Part shown: positions 36,814 through 45,912 of the stretch, piece after piece
How the letters are laid out: each line of letters begins with the position of its first letter
Position numbering within the stretch: the stretch's first letter is position 1
NCBI RefSeq assembly: GCF_036327475.1
Contig: NZ_CP132913.1
Span: forward strand, 62,001-126,000
Origin: G036327475 sp036327475
GTDB lineage: Bacteria > Pseudomonadota > Gammaproteobacteria > Enterobacterales > Enterobacteriaceae
Direction of reading: 5' to 3'
Length of the DNA stretch: 64,000 nucleotides
Translations under genes and position numbers: made by a program
Notes under the pieces: model-generated
The model's input: only the letters and a program-made list of their open reading frames with translations
Database searches by the model: none
What the model was told of the DNA's origin: nothing

Positions 36814-37596
36814 ATGGACAGTTGGCAACGCGCTTTCGTGCTACATGCACGCCCCTACAGCGAAACCAGTATGCTTCTGGACTTTTTCACTGAGCATCAA
36901 GGACGGGTGCGCATTTTGGCAAAGGGCGCGCGTTCGCGCCGCTCTGCTCTTAAAGGTGTGCTGCAGCCGTTTACACCGCTGCTAGCTCGCTGGAGCGGCC
37001 GTGGCGAGATAAAGACTCTGCGCAGCGCTGAACCCGTTTCGCTGGGTCTGCCGCTGACTGGGTTAATGCTGTATAGCGGACTCTATATCAACGAGTTGCT
37101 GTCGCGCGTACTCGCCCATGAAACCGATTACTCCGCGCTGTTTTACGATTACCTCCAGTGTCTGCAATGGCTGGCGGGCGCCACAGGCTCGCCGGAGCCT
37201 GCGTTGCGCCGTTTTGAACTGGCATTGTTGACACATCTGGGTTACGGCGTCGATTTTCTGTATTGCGCCGGCTCCGGCGAGCCGGTCGACGACGCCATGA
37301 CCTATCGTTACCGGGAGGAAAAAGGCTTTACCGCCAGCGTGCTTTTGGATCGCTATAGCTTCACCGGGCGCGAGCTGCGCGCCCTGGCGGCGCGCGAGTT
37401 TCCCGACGTTGACAGACTGCGTGCAGCCAAGCGGTTTACACGTATGGCGCTGAAACCCTATTTGGGCGGCAAACCGCTCAAGAGCCGCGAGCTGTTTCGT
37501 CACCAGTTTCCAGATCAGCGTCCGGTCGGCCACGGCGATGCGACGGTGCGAGCTGCGGGTCAGTCGGGGCCAAGCGGTGAAGCGGGTAAGCAATAA
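36814..37596 (+). CDS. recO: DNA repair protein RecO
   Basis: 260 residues, about 18 longer than E. coli RecO because of a divergent C-terminus (after RELFRHQFPDQRP, rich in Gly, Ala and polar residues). RecO with RecR loads RecA on SSB-coated gaps. Family features: MDSWQRAFVLHARPYSETSM, LLDFFTEHQGRVRILAKGAR (OB fold), SGLYINELLSRVLAHETDY, RFELALLTHLGYGVDF, then a helical domain with AAKRFTRMALKPYLGGKPLKS. The E. coli tail after RELFR is short, so the extension probably arose by loss of the old stop. Operon with rnc and era. Confidence 0.94.
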   Translation: MDSWQRAFVLHARPYSETSMLLDFFTEHQGRVRILAKGARSRRSALKGVLQPFTPLLARWSGRGEIKTLRSAEPVSLGLPLTGLMLYSGLYINELLSRVLAHETDYSALFYDYLQCLQWLAGATGSPEPALRRFELALLTHLGYGVDFLYCAGSGEPVDDAMTYRYREEKGFTASVLLDRYSFTGRELRALAAREFPDVDRLRAAKRFTRMALKPYLGGKPLKSRELFRHQFPDQRPVGHGDATVRAAGQSGPSGEAGKQ

Positions 37597-37661
37597 ACTG
37601 GCCTGCGCCACAGCACTAGTTTATACTATGACATAGTATCGACAAAAGTCAGGGGAAGTGG

Positions 37662-38393
37662 ATGTCTGAATTGCTGCTGGGCGTGAATATCGATCATATT
37701 GCAACGTTACGCAATGCGCGCGGGACGGCCTGGCCGGACCCGGTTCAAGCGGCTTTTATTGCCGAACAAGCGGGGGCCGACGGTATTACTGTGCATCTAC
37801 GCGAAGATCGCCGGCATATCACCGATCGTGATGTCTATCTGCTGCACAAGACGATTCAAACCCGAATGAATCTGGAAATGGCTGTGACGGAGGAGATGGT
37901 GACTATTGCCTGCTCCCTGCCGCCGCATTTCTGTTGTCTGGTGCCGGAAAAGCGCCAGGAAATCACCACCGAAGGCGGGTTGGATGTGGCCAGCCAGCGC
38001 GACAAGCTTCGTCAGGTCGTGGCTCGTCTAAGCGATGCCGGGATCCAGGTCTCGCTGTTTATCGACGCTAATGAGCGTCAGATCGCGGCAGTGGCGGAAG
38101 TGGGCGCGCCCTACATTGAAATTCATACAGGCGCCTATGCCGATGCGGTCGATGAAGCATCGCGCACTGCGGAGTTCGCTCGCATCAGACATGGCACGCA
38201 GTACGCCACGTCTCTGGGCCTTAAGGTCAATGCCGGCCACGGTCTTGATTATCATAATGTGAAGCCCGTGGCCGCGCTGGCACCTATACACGAGTTGAAT
38301 ATCGGCCACGCGATTATCAGCCGCGCCGTGATTGGCGGTTTAGCGGATGCGGTAAGTAATATGAAACGTCTGATGCGGGAAGCGCGCGGCTGA
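37662..38393 (+). CDS. pdxJ: Pyridoxine 5'-phosphate synthase PdxJ
   Basis: 243 residues, the usual length. PdxJ condenses 1-deoxy-xylulose-5-phosphate with 3-amino-acetone phosphate to pyridoxine 5'-phosphate (vitamin B6). A TIM barrel with LLGVNIDHIATLRNARGT, GADGITVHLREDRRHI, NLEMAVTEEMVTIA, EIHTGAYAD and VNAGHGLDYHNVKPVAAL. Conserved His and Glu of the active site are visible. It overlaps acpS by one base (TGATG). B6 supply would support PLP enzymes kept here, such as glyA and iscS. Confidence 0.97.
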   Translation: MSELLLGVNIDHIATLRNARGTAWPDPVQAAFIAEQAGADGITVHLREDRRHITDRDVYLLHKTIQTRMNLEMAVTEEMVTIACSLPPHFCCLVPEKRQEITTEGGLDVASQRDKLRQVVARLSDAGIQVSLFIDANERQIAAVAEVGAPYIEIHTGAYADAVDEASRTAEFARIRHGTQYATSLGLKVNAGHGLDYHNVKPVAALAPIHELNIGHAIISRAVIGGLADAVSNMKRLMREARG

Positions 38394-38773
38394 TGGCGAT
38401 TGTCGGCATTGGTACCGATATCGTCGAGATTAGACGTATCGAGGCGGTGGTTTCCTGCAGCGGTGATCGATTTGCGCGCCGAATCCTCAGCCCCGATGAA
38501 TGGTTGCAATATCAGCAGCACAACCAGCCGGTACGCTTTCTAGCCAAACGCTTCGCGGTAAAAGAGGCAGCGTCCAAGGCGCTTGGCACAGGTATTCGTG
38601 AGGGGTTGGCTTTTGCTCAGTTTGAGGTCTACAGTAATATATTGGGTAAGCCTTCGTTACGATTGTTTGCTCAGGCGACGGAGCTGGCTAGCCAATTAGG
38701 CGTCACCGCTATGTACGTCACATTGGCCGATGAGCGGCGTTACGCCTGCGCTACAGTTATCTTTGAGCGATGA
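38393..38773 (+). CDS. acpS: Holo-[acyl-carrier-protein] synthase AcpS
   Basis: 126 residues, as in E. coli. AcpS moves 4'-phosphopantetheine from CoA to ACP for fatty-acid synthesis, and is essential. Motifs: IVGIGTDIVEIRRIE with the metal-binding Asp, FLAKRFAVKEAASKALGTGI with the conserved WAAKEA/RFAVKEA Glu and Lys, and YVTLADERRYACATVIFE. The ATG overlaps the pdxJ stop. It is the last intact gene before a 2.5 kb stretch of pseudogenes. Confidence 0.97.
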   Translation: MAIVGIGTDIVEIRRIEAVVSCSGDRFARRILSPDEWLQYQQHNQPVRFLAKRFAVKEAASKALGTGIREGLAFAQFEVYSNILGKPSLRLFAQATELASQLGVTAMYVTLADERRYACATVIFER

Positions 38774-38800
38774 TGGCCCACGGTTGCAGCGGCCATCAGG

Positions 38801-39064
38801 TTAAAGTCTATCGGTGTGGTGCAACAGCACGAGCTTTTCATCACTATTTCACACGCTGCGGATCGGCAATGGTCGTATGACAGATATGGCATACCTACTG
38901 GTAGAGGTGGGTCGTCATGATGACTGATACGCCCCGTACGGCTGATGGCATCGATTTGATAATGCTCTGCGCCCATATTGCCCATATTGATTGATGGGCT
39001 CGTTCTGGCGCTCCGGTTCGAGCATATCGAAATTGATATGGTCTTTAGTAAAAAGTATTACCAT
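38801..39064 (-). pseudogene. yfhL: YfhL-type 2[4Fe-4S] ferredoxin, cysteines lost
   Basis: Start ATG at 39064: M-V-I-L-F-T-K-D-H-I-N-F-D-M-L-E-P-E-R-Q (E. coli MALLITKKCINCDMCEPECP). All four Cys of the first cluster motif are replaced (His, Phe, Leu, Arg) while neighbours are conserved. The next block EHYQIDAISRTGRISHHDDP replaces two more Cys by Arg. A frameshift follows, after which TIADPQRVK and VLLHHTDRL end the gene at 38801, matching the E. coli tail. A 9-bp tandem duplication (38971-38988) lies in the middle. YfhL is needed for tRNA ho5U synthesis in E. coli. It is clearly dead. Confidence 0.85.
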
Positions 39065-39285
39065 ACAAAACTTCAAGGTGTGGCGTTTTCTTATTATGTC
39101 TCGGCGGCCTAAGTTAATCGCACGTCGTCAACATCGATAAACGTCAGCGTCATTTAGCAATACGACAGCCCTCTCAGCCACAATCTTCTTTATGCAGGCA
39201 TGGGATGCAACCTGCTTACGCGCCTTGGCCGATAAGGTTTGAGAATACCGTGCACTGTAATACATAAACCGAACCGGGCCCAGCG
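39065..39285. other. Region between dead yfhL and dead murQ
   Basis: In E. coli a RpiR-type regulator gene (yfhH) lies here. About 220 bases remain; a minus-strand frame at 39128-39370 (SQALIRHLKPSSPDGVFPMR) is open but unconvincing. I do not recognise a RpiR fragment. Confidence 0.3.
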
Positions 39286-39830
39286 GTGACGAATTTAGAG
39301 GCGCCCGCATTGGGAACACGCCATCCGGACTCGATGGCTTTAGATGTCTTATCAACGCTTGAGATAGCAAGGGTGTTTAATGAACACAGGACAAGTAGGT
39401 GTCAGAGGCCATTACGTCTGGGTTGCCGGCCGGCGGCTGTTGCTATCGATTTGGCGGCGCAGGTGCTCGGAGGCGGAGGGCGACTTATCTATCTGGGGGC
39501 CGGCAACAGCGGTAAGCGGGGGTGCTAATGGCCACCGACCTTCGCATGCCGCCAGACAAGGCGATCGGCCTCATTGCCGGCGATCACGGCACGCTACTCA
39601 AAGAGGTGAATGGGCGGAGGACGATATGGCGCTGGGAGAACGCGACCTCCGGCACACCTCAGACACCCCGCCGATGTCGTCGTGGGGCTCGCTGGGCGGA
39701 GAGCGCACGATGGCTTCTTACTGGCGGCGTTGACGGACGCCCACAATAACAAAGGGCCGGCGGCGGTACATCGGGTAAAGCCGTCTTTGACCAGCGCCAA
39801 CGCCCCGCCCAACGGCGCGCTATCCGGGCC
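39286..39830 (+). pseudogene. murQ: N-acetylmuramic acid 6-phosphate etherase MurQ, degraded
   Basis: TRHPDSMALDVLSTLEIARV and then [20 protein letters not shown] followed by AGNSGKRGC match MurQ ([42 protein letters not shown]). Further pieces: RMPPDKAIGLIAGDHGTLLK, EWAEDDMALGERDLR, and ADVVVGLA-like sequence near 39680. The catalytic Glu region is broken by frameshifts and the C-terminal half is absent. MurQ recycles cell-wall MurNAc-6-P; the following PTS relic would have imported the sugar. Confidence 0.82.
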
Positions 39831-39834
39831 TAAC

Positions 39835-40650
39835 GAACGCTCGGGGTGTGTGGATATCAACGCCATCAAACGTCTGACGGGCGTAAAGACTACATTATGC
39901 AGGGCTGGCAGCATTAGCTTATCGTGGGACTGGGCCCGCGGCGAAGATCGTCGATGCCATGCGTCGCCTGCTGCCGAATGCGCCGGGCGAGTCCCCGCCA
40001 TCGGTTCGACGCACCACGGCGCAGCGCAAACCCGGGATCGCGTCAAGACGTGCTATGCGACGCCCGTCAGCGGTGTTTTGCGTCAGTTGGCCAACGTGTT
40101 TATTCCGTCTCGGCGTTATTGCATCTCGGCGTTATTGACTCTGGTCTTATCGCTTGACCGATCAACTTGTTTACGCGTGCGGACGTCAGCGGCGATATAG
40201 CACGGTCCTACCCCATCCGCTCGGGCTGTTGGCGTTGTTTGGCAGTGCGGTATTCGCCATCATGAATATTTTGGTGGTGGTAAACGCGGTGCGAGTGTTC
40301 GGCAGTTAACAGGTTATGGAGTGATGGCCGCGATTTTGCGCAAATCCAGTTTTTCGACGAGTCGCTACAGTTCGACCGTGGCGAGGTGATCGCCGTGTTG
40401 CTGGTGGTTGCCCTGATGTGTTGGGTGGAATAGTGTTACGGCGCTATTTACCGGGGGTCGATGGAGCTGATAATTAGTCCGCTTCTGACTACGCAGATAA
40501 CTGCGTCGCTGGCGATAGCCGTTCTGAAACCGCTCGGTGGGGCGGTATCCGCGCTATTGCCCAGGAGTGAATATCGCGATTAATCACGATGGCGTGGTGG
40601 TCGGCGCTTTACTAGCGGGAAGTTTTCGCCATCGCGGCGGGATTGATTTG
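39835..40650 (+). pseudogene. PTS permease EIIBC (MurP-like), degraded
   Basis: RSGCVDINAIKRLTGVK followed in other frames by LIVGLGPAAKIVDAMRRLLP is the end of a glucose/sucrose-family EIIB domain (the RL-LTL and GV-QLQIILGPGKV signatures), then VLRQLANVFIPSRR with GVIDSGLIALTD begins the EIIC membrane domain (IFIPLIPAL). FAIMNILVVVNAVRVFG is the next helix (E. coli FLVILVGYNAAQAFGG). Near the end VAPRSEYRD-like sequence occurs. All in short pieces. Next to murQ it was probably the MurNAc transporter, but a sucrose-type substrate cannot be excluded. A 14-bp repeat of period 16 is at 40108-40137. Confidence 0.7.
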
Positions 40651-40692
40651 ACATGACTGATAGGATTCAACGATCCAGAGGAGTAGCTTTTA

Positions 40693-41335
40693 ATTAACCC
40701 AACCGCTCCGCGCGTCGTGTTCTTTGATTTGGACGGTACGCTGCATCAACGGGATATGTTCGGCTGCTTCCTGCGTTATCTGCTCGCACATCTACTGCTG
40801 AATATCATTCTGGTGATCCCCGTTCTGCTAGTGGTGGCTCTTGGACCGCTAGTAAAGGGCCGCCCAGCCCGCTGGCCGATGAGCCTGCTGTTTGGTCGAT
40901 TACCTTTTGTCACAGCGAAGTTCTGACAAGCGTTACAAGCGGCGTCGTGGCGGTCTTTCGTCAGCACGTGCGGTGCTGCCCAGGTGTGACCTATTACCAG
41001 CTGGAGTCGCTGGTGGAAAAAGTTTACCACGATGTGGTTTTCTTACCACGGGTACGACTTATTGGCGGCCATATGCATCGGTATTTACGGTGGCTTGGTG
41101 CTAACTCTGCGCTGTCTTGACCATGAGAAGTGGCGCAGTTGGAGCGAAAGCTAGGGACCCCGGCGGAATGGTATAGCGGTCACAGCGACAACGTATTCAC
41201 GACAATCCGCCGCTTTATTTTGCGAATATCTCTGGTGGGGTCACTCATGGAGGTCAACTTACACGGCTGGATTGAACCCTCTCTTCCTAACTCGCGGCCT
41301 GGCCGGTATAATTTGCTGCGGTTGTCAACCGGGGT
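40693..41335 (+). pseudogene. pgpC: Phosphatidylglycerophosphatase PgpC (YfhB), degraded
   Basis: The frame NPTAPRVVFFDLDGTLHQRD (HAD motif I DLDGT intact) continues RDMFGCFLRYLLAHLLLNII and GRPARWPMSLLFGRLPFV before a stop; later VFLPRVRLIGGHMHRYLRWL and EVAQLERKLGTPAEWYSGHS match the C-terminal E. coli GHEKVAQLERKIGTPLRLYSGYS. The codon at the expected start is ATT (40693) behind an AGGAG, or the start is elsewhere. The middle with motif II (ITGSP) is destroyed. It is directly upstream of tadA as in E. coli. Confidence 0.88.
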
Positions 41336-41339
41336 GGTC

Positions 41340-41855
41340 ATGAGCGAGCATTGCAGCGATGAATTTTGGATGCGTCACGCCCTGATGCTAGCGGGGCGTG
41401 CGCAAGCCGAGGGTGAAGTGCCAGTCGGCGCGGTATTAGTGTTGAACGATGAGATTATCGGTGAGGGCTGGAACCGCTCCATCGGTCATCATGATATCAC
41501 CGCCCATGCTGAAATCATGTCGCTGCGCCAGGGGGGGCGACGGGTGGGTAATTACAGGTTGTTGAACGCAGCGATGTACGTGACGTTGGAACCGTGCGTG
41601 ATGTGCGCGGGGGCGATGATTCACGCTCGCGTCGGCCGTTTGGTTTTTGGCGCGCATGACGAAAAAACCGGCGCGGCGGGATCGCTGCTGGATGTGCTCG
41701 GCCATCCGGGCATGAACCACCGAGTCATACTCACCGGCGGCGTGCTGGCGCAGGCATGTTCGGCTCAGCTCAGCGCTTTCTTTCGCCATCGTCGGGCGCA
41801 GCATAGGGCACACCGCCTTGGGCTGCAATCGCCGCTGCCTAACGATCCACCTTGA
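41340..41855 (+). CDS. tadA: tRNA-specific adenosine deaminase TadA
   Basis: 171 residues. TadA converts A34 to inosine in tRNA-Arg(ACG) and is essential in E. coli. The zinc site is complete: HAEIM (His and catalytic Glu) and PCVMCAGAMIHAR. Other family parts are EVPVGAVLVLNDEIIGEGWN, LLNAAMYVTLEP and GRLVFGAHDEKTGAAGSL, then the C-terminal SAFFRHRRAQH helix. I chose the ATG at 41340 (MSEHCSDEFWMRHALMLAG); the frame is open far upstream through the dead pgpC tail, so translation without a stop from there is possible but unlikely. Confidence 0.96.
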   Translation: MSEHCSDEFWMRHALMLAGRAQAEGEVPVGAVLVLNDEIIGEGWNRSIGHHDITAHAEIMSLRQGGRRVGNYRLLNAAMYVTLEPCVMCAGAMIHARVGRLVFGAHDEKTGAAGSLLDVLGHPGMNHRVILTGGVLAQACSAQLSAFFRHRRAQHRAHRLGLQSPLPNDPP

Positions 41856-41899
41856 CACACCACCGCGTGCGCACACAGGACACAACGGAAAAAGCGCCA

Positions 41900-43302
41900 T
41901 GTTAAGGGTAGTACTTGTGCTCGGCGGCGTTAGCGTCTGCAGATCCTCTAATGTGATCACCGGGTAAACATTGGCGGGAGCGGCGTTCCAGGCTGCCAAT
42001 TTCGCCGCCTTTTTCTTTTTCCTCAAATATCTCACCAGACTGATTTCATGGCGGCGGAATCTTTCACGTAGTTATACGCCTGCTAGCCGCGGGCGTAACC
42101 GTACAGCGTTTGTTTGTAATAGCGTGGCTGGCTTGAGCATCGGCAGCCGCAGCTTCACGCTTCACGTCAACTCAACTGCCGAGGTTACCCTGCTGCTTCG
42201 ACGTTAGGGCGCGGGCATCCAGCATATGGGTATAGCCCATGTTATAGGCCGCCAAGGCAAACCAAAGCTCTTCATCTTCCGAGAAAATAAAACGCGTCGC
42301 CGCGCACGCTTTGCTCGGCGTTGGTTAGATCGCCCATCTCCAGACTGTCGGCGAGGTGGCGGCAAGCATCATCAGCCCGCGTACCCTGATGGTAGCCGAT
42401 GTGGCTAGCGGATCCAAATAGGATTTTGATAGGAAATGACCGCCAGCAACCTCCAATTGATATCGCTGGCATAGCGTTCAAATAGTGGTTGTAGCGCGGG
42501 CAAAATCGCATCAATTACCTTAAAAAAGGTTTTGGTATCCACATAATCGAACCTGCTAACGTGATCGAGATACCTTTCAGCCGCGCCATGATGCCGTTGT
42601 CGTTTAACCGGCTGAAGAAGTCAAGCAGCGCGGTCGACAAACCCCTCGCCATCACTGCACCGAAGATACCGAATAATCGCTTCTTCCTCGGTAATATCAG
42701 ACGCAACCGCCAGCTGCGGGTGCACTCGCTGCAACAGCCAGACGGTATCGGGGTCGGCCAGAGTATTCCAGCTTACCCTCCGTTACTTTTTCCAGCAGCG
42801 GCCGGCTGCTTAAATCCAATGAGACTTCCCGTGATAACTGTGGATATTGTTCCTTTTCAACTGCCGAAGCTGGGATCGGCCGTGCCTTGTCCAAGCGGTA
42901 TATCAATTGCTGCAATACCGAATAATAGGACGGCAAACTGTGAATCTGTTCAGCCGTTCAGTGTTATAAATCAAGCTAGCGGCCAGAAGATCGGCGTTGT
43001 CATTATCCAGGTCATCAAACAGCTGATTCAGATTTCTGCGAACGCGCATCTTGAGTTTGACGCTGAGGTAATCGGCAAAGCGTTGCGCCAAGATCGTAAT
43101 CGAAACCCGTCAGTTGATTATTGACGCGATAATAGCTCAGCAGTGCGTCCAAAGTGCTGATATGAAGCTCGCTGTGCGCTTTAATGAAATGATCGGCGGG
43201 CTTCCTAATGGATGTTCGCCATGGGCAGTAGTCAAGAGTGCTCATGTGAGCAAAATAGCGATAAAGCCGATAATAAAATTATTTAATTTAAAGCGCTTTC
43301 AA
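41900..43302 (-). pseudogene. mltF: Membrane-bound lytic transglycosylase MltF, degraded
   Basis: From about 43302 (TTG, followed almost at once by a stop) pieces read LNNFIIGFIAI, ELHISTLDALLSYYRVNNQL, QRFADYLSVKLKMRVRRNLN, QLFDDLDNDNADLLAASLIY, VEKEQYPQLSREVSLDLSS, TALLDFFSRLNDNGIMARL, GFDFDYVDTKTFFK-like sequence, and near the end KYLISLVRYLRKKKKAAKL. The transglycosylase motif ESHW is not readable; GTRADDACRHLADSLEMGDL is a remnant of GVRGMMMLT-A-SLG. Expected order substrate-binding domain then SLT domain is kept. MltF cleaves peptidoglycan at the outer membrane. The 3' boundary is approximate. Confidence 0.92.
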
Positions 43303-43593
43303 GAATTATCTCATACCGTAAGCAGACCTCGCTGTCATTAACGGCAGTATTATTATGGTTTTTCTCCGAACAGAGAGGGCATTTTGCGCAACAAAGCGCC
43401 AACGTGTAACAAGATTGATGTATGCGCTCAGGTACTCATGGGTCAAGGAAGATGAAAGAATAACTGCACAAACGGTTTTTTGTCCGCGGCCTGGATTCTC
43501 TATAATGGCGTACGTCTTCCCTTTTTGTTACGCCCTATCAATGGTCGAGACGCACACTCTCGGCCAGCGGTTCAAAAAGAGAGATCTGTTGCT
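43303..43593. other. mltF-purL divergent region
   Basis: About 290 bases between two dead, divergent genes. In E. coli purL is under PurR. A candidate PurR-like sequence is not obvious; an ORF of 78 codons (43480-43716) simply contains the purL start. TATAATGG at 43501 could be the old purL -10. Confidence 0.35.
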
Positions 43594-45912
43594 ATGGAAA
43601 TATTGCGCGGTTCGCCCCCGCTCTGTCCGCATTGCGCATTAATAAACCGCTGTTCCGCTGTCAAGACGCCCGTCCTGCCGGTCGACGAGATCTATGTCGA
43701 ATATCTATTTCGCTGATGTCAGCACGGCGCTCAGTGAGGATGCGTTAAGTCAACTGCAGCGACTATTACTAGCCTTCTTTCGCCGGACATCTACTTGTGC
43801 GCCACGACCAGCCGCACGGTCTCCACAGTCGTCGAAGGTGACAGATATTTGCACAACTGCGCCTTGCCCCAGGTCATGCATCTAGAGTGTGGTCAGGCGC
43901 CGCGGCTGAGTTGGCCCACATGGCTCCAGTCGCGCTCTGTTGCATGATCGGATGATGGAAACGGTGTTTACCCGTTTTGGAGGAGGTGTGGGAGTTATTT
44001 GCTCAGCACGCGCCTGCACCGGTGACGTTGGTGGACGTGATGGGCGAAGGGCGCGGCACGCTGGGGGCGGCCAATTTGGTGCTGGGTCTAATGCTGGAGC
44101 AAGACGAAATCGATTATCTCCTCGCGGCCTTCACCCGTTTGCGGCGTAACCACAGCAATACATGTTCGCGCAGGCCAACTCAGAGTATTGCTAGCACAAG
44201 ATTTTCAACGCCGATCAGGTTATCGACGACTAGCCGTAAACGAAGTCGCTGTTCAAAATGATCAAATACCTACGAGCAGGCGCCCGAGTTTATGTTGTCC
44301 GCCTATACAGACAACGGCGTGGTGATGAAGGATCGGCGATTGGGCATTTCTTTCCCGATGCACAGACGGGGCGCTATGACTACCATCAGGAAGCGGCGCA
44401 CATTTTAATCCATAATCACCTGACCGCCATCTCGCCCTGGCTCGGCGCAGCGACCGACTCCGGCGACGAAATCTGTGATGAAGGCGCCACCGGCCGCGAC
44501 GCTAAGCCGAAAGCCGGTCTGGTCGGTTTTTCGGTCTCCAATTTGCGCATCTCGGACTTTGAACAGCCGTGGGAAGAAGACTGCACCCATCCGGCGCTGA
44601 CCGGTTATTTCCGTACCTAATGGGAAGCGCGTCGATGGCCACAACGGCGTGGAGCAATCAGCGTAGGCGCCAAGCTGATTGCTCTGGGCGGACCAGCGTG
44701 AAATACGGCCTCGGAGATGGCGCGGCGTCTTCGATGGCTTCCTGGCAGTCAGACGCCGACCTGGATTTCACCTCGGTGCAACAAGACAATCCGGCAATGG
44801 AACGCCGTTGCCAGGAAGTGATCAACCATTGCTGACAGCGGGCTAGAAAGATCCAATTCTATTTATCCATGACGCGGGCGCCGGCGGCTTGTTCAATACG
44901 GTAGCTGAAATGCGGGAGCTGATCAGCGACGACGGGCGCGACGGCCGTTTCCAATTGCACGCAATTCCCAATGACGAATCGGGCATGAGCTCTCCAGAAG
45001 TCTGGAGCAACGAATCCCAAGAGCGCTTGTCATGGCGGTTGCCTGGATCGACTGGCGGAATTTGATTTTATCTGCTGCGGTGATCTAGGCAGCAATGCAA
45101 GCATTGACTTGGCTTGGACGACGACCATTTCTGCGACCGGTCGATGGATTTGTCGTTCGGCAAGACGTCGCAAATGCTACGTGATGCCATCAGTCTACAG
45201 GCATCTGGTCGTGCGCTGGAAAGCCTTCCTTATCACCCATTGGCGATTGCAGCGTAATCGGCATAGCGGCGCACGATCAGATGGTTGGACTCTGGCAAGT
45301 GCCGGCGGCAGACTGCGCTGTTACCACCTTCAGCCTAAATAGCTATTACAACAAGGCGTCTCCCTTAGCGAACAGCGCCGGTGGCGAATTTTGCCGTTTC
45401 TGCCAACCTGGCGGTGAGCGAAGCGCTGACTAACTTGACCGCGATGCACATCGGCGAGATCAAGCGGGCGAAACTTTCGGCCAACTTATAGCGGCAGCGG
45501 GTCATTCCGGCGAAGACGCTGGCCCGTGGTGAAAGCCGTGAGTAAGGAGCTTTGCCCGGTGCTGGGACTGTTATCCAGTGGGCAAGGATTCCATGTCGAT
45601 GAAAACGCGCTGGCAGCGGGGAGCAGGGCGGCGGGGAAATGACCGCGCCGCTGTCGCTGCTTACGCTGCTTATGTCACTGCTTATTATCACCGCGTTCGA
45701 CCGCGCGGAAGATGTGCGTTCGACCGCGACGCCGCAATTACAGTTGACGCGCGATAATGCACTGCTTATTGATTTTGTAGCTGGGCATCAAGGCGGGCCA
45801 CTACAGCATTGATGATGATATCGGTGCTCTGAGGGAAGATACGCTTGCTGCACTGTTTAGCGAATCGGATACCGATTTTCGAGTCGTTTTATCAAGGCAG
45901 CATACAGCGCAA
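43594..45912 (+). pseudogene. purL: Phosphoribosylformylglycinamidine synthase PurL, truncated and degraded
   Basis: Start MEILRGSPPL at 43594, then a frameshift. Later pieces in order: RLPVHNIYAEYVHFAD-like, LHDRMMETVF, AANLVLGLMLEQDEIDYLLA, FTRLRRN, MFAQANSE-like, RYDYHQEAAHILIHNH, HLTAISPWLGAATDSGDEI, DEGATGRDAKPKAGLVGFSV, SNLRISDFEQPWEED, GLGDGAASSMASWQSDADLD, TSVQQDNPAMERRCQEV, and MTAPLSLLTLL. The sequence stops around residue 900 of about 1295: the glutaminase domain is gone and the remaining end runs into glrR. PurL makes FGAM in purine synthesis, so the de novo purine route is closed. Confidence 0.95.

Noticed and set aside
40693..40695. Rare ATT start codon for pgpC
   Set aside because: AGGAG stands at a good distance and the frame is right, but the gene is broken further on, so an ATG-to-ATT mutation is more likely than a real non-standard start.
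41436..42035. A 199-codon minus-strand ORF across tadA and the end of mltF
   Set aside because: The upper part is the MltF tail; the rest is antisense to the intact, conserved tadA and merely lacks stops.
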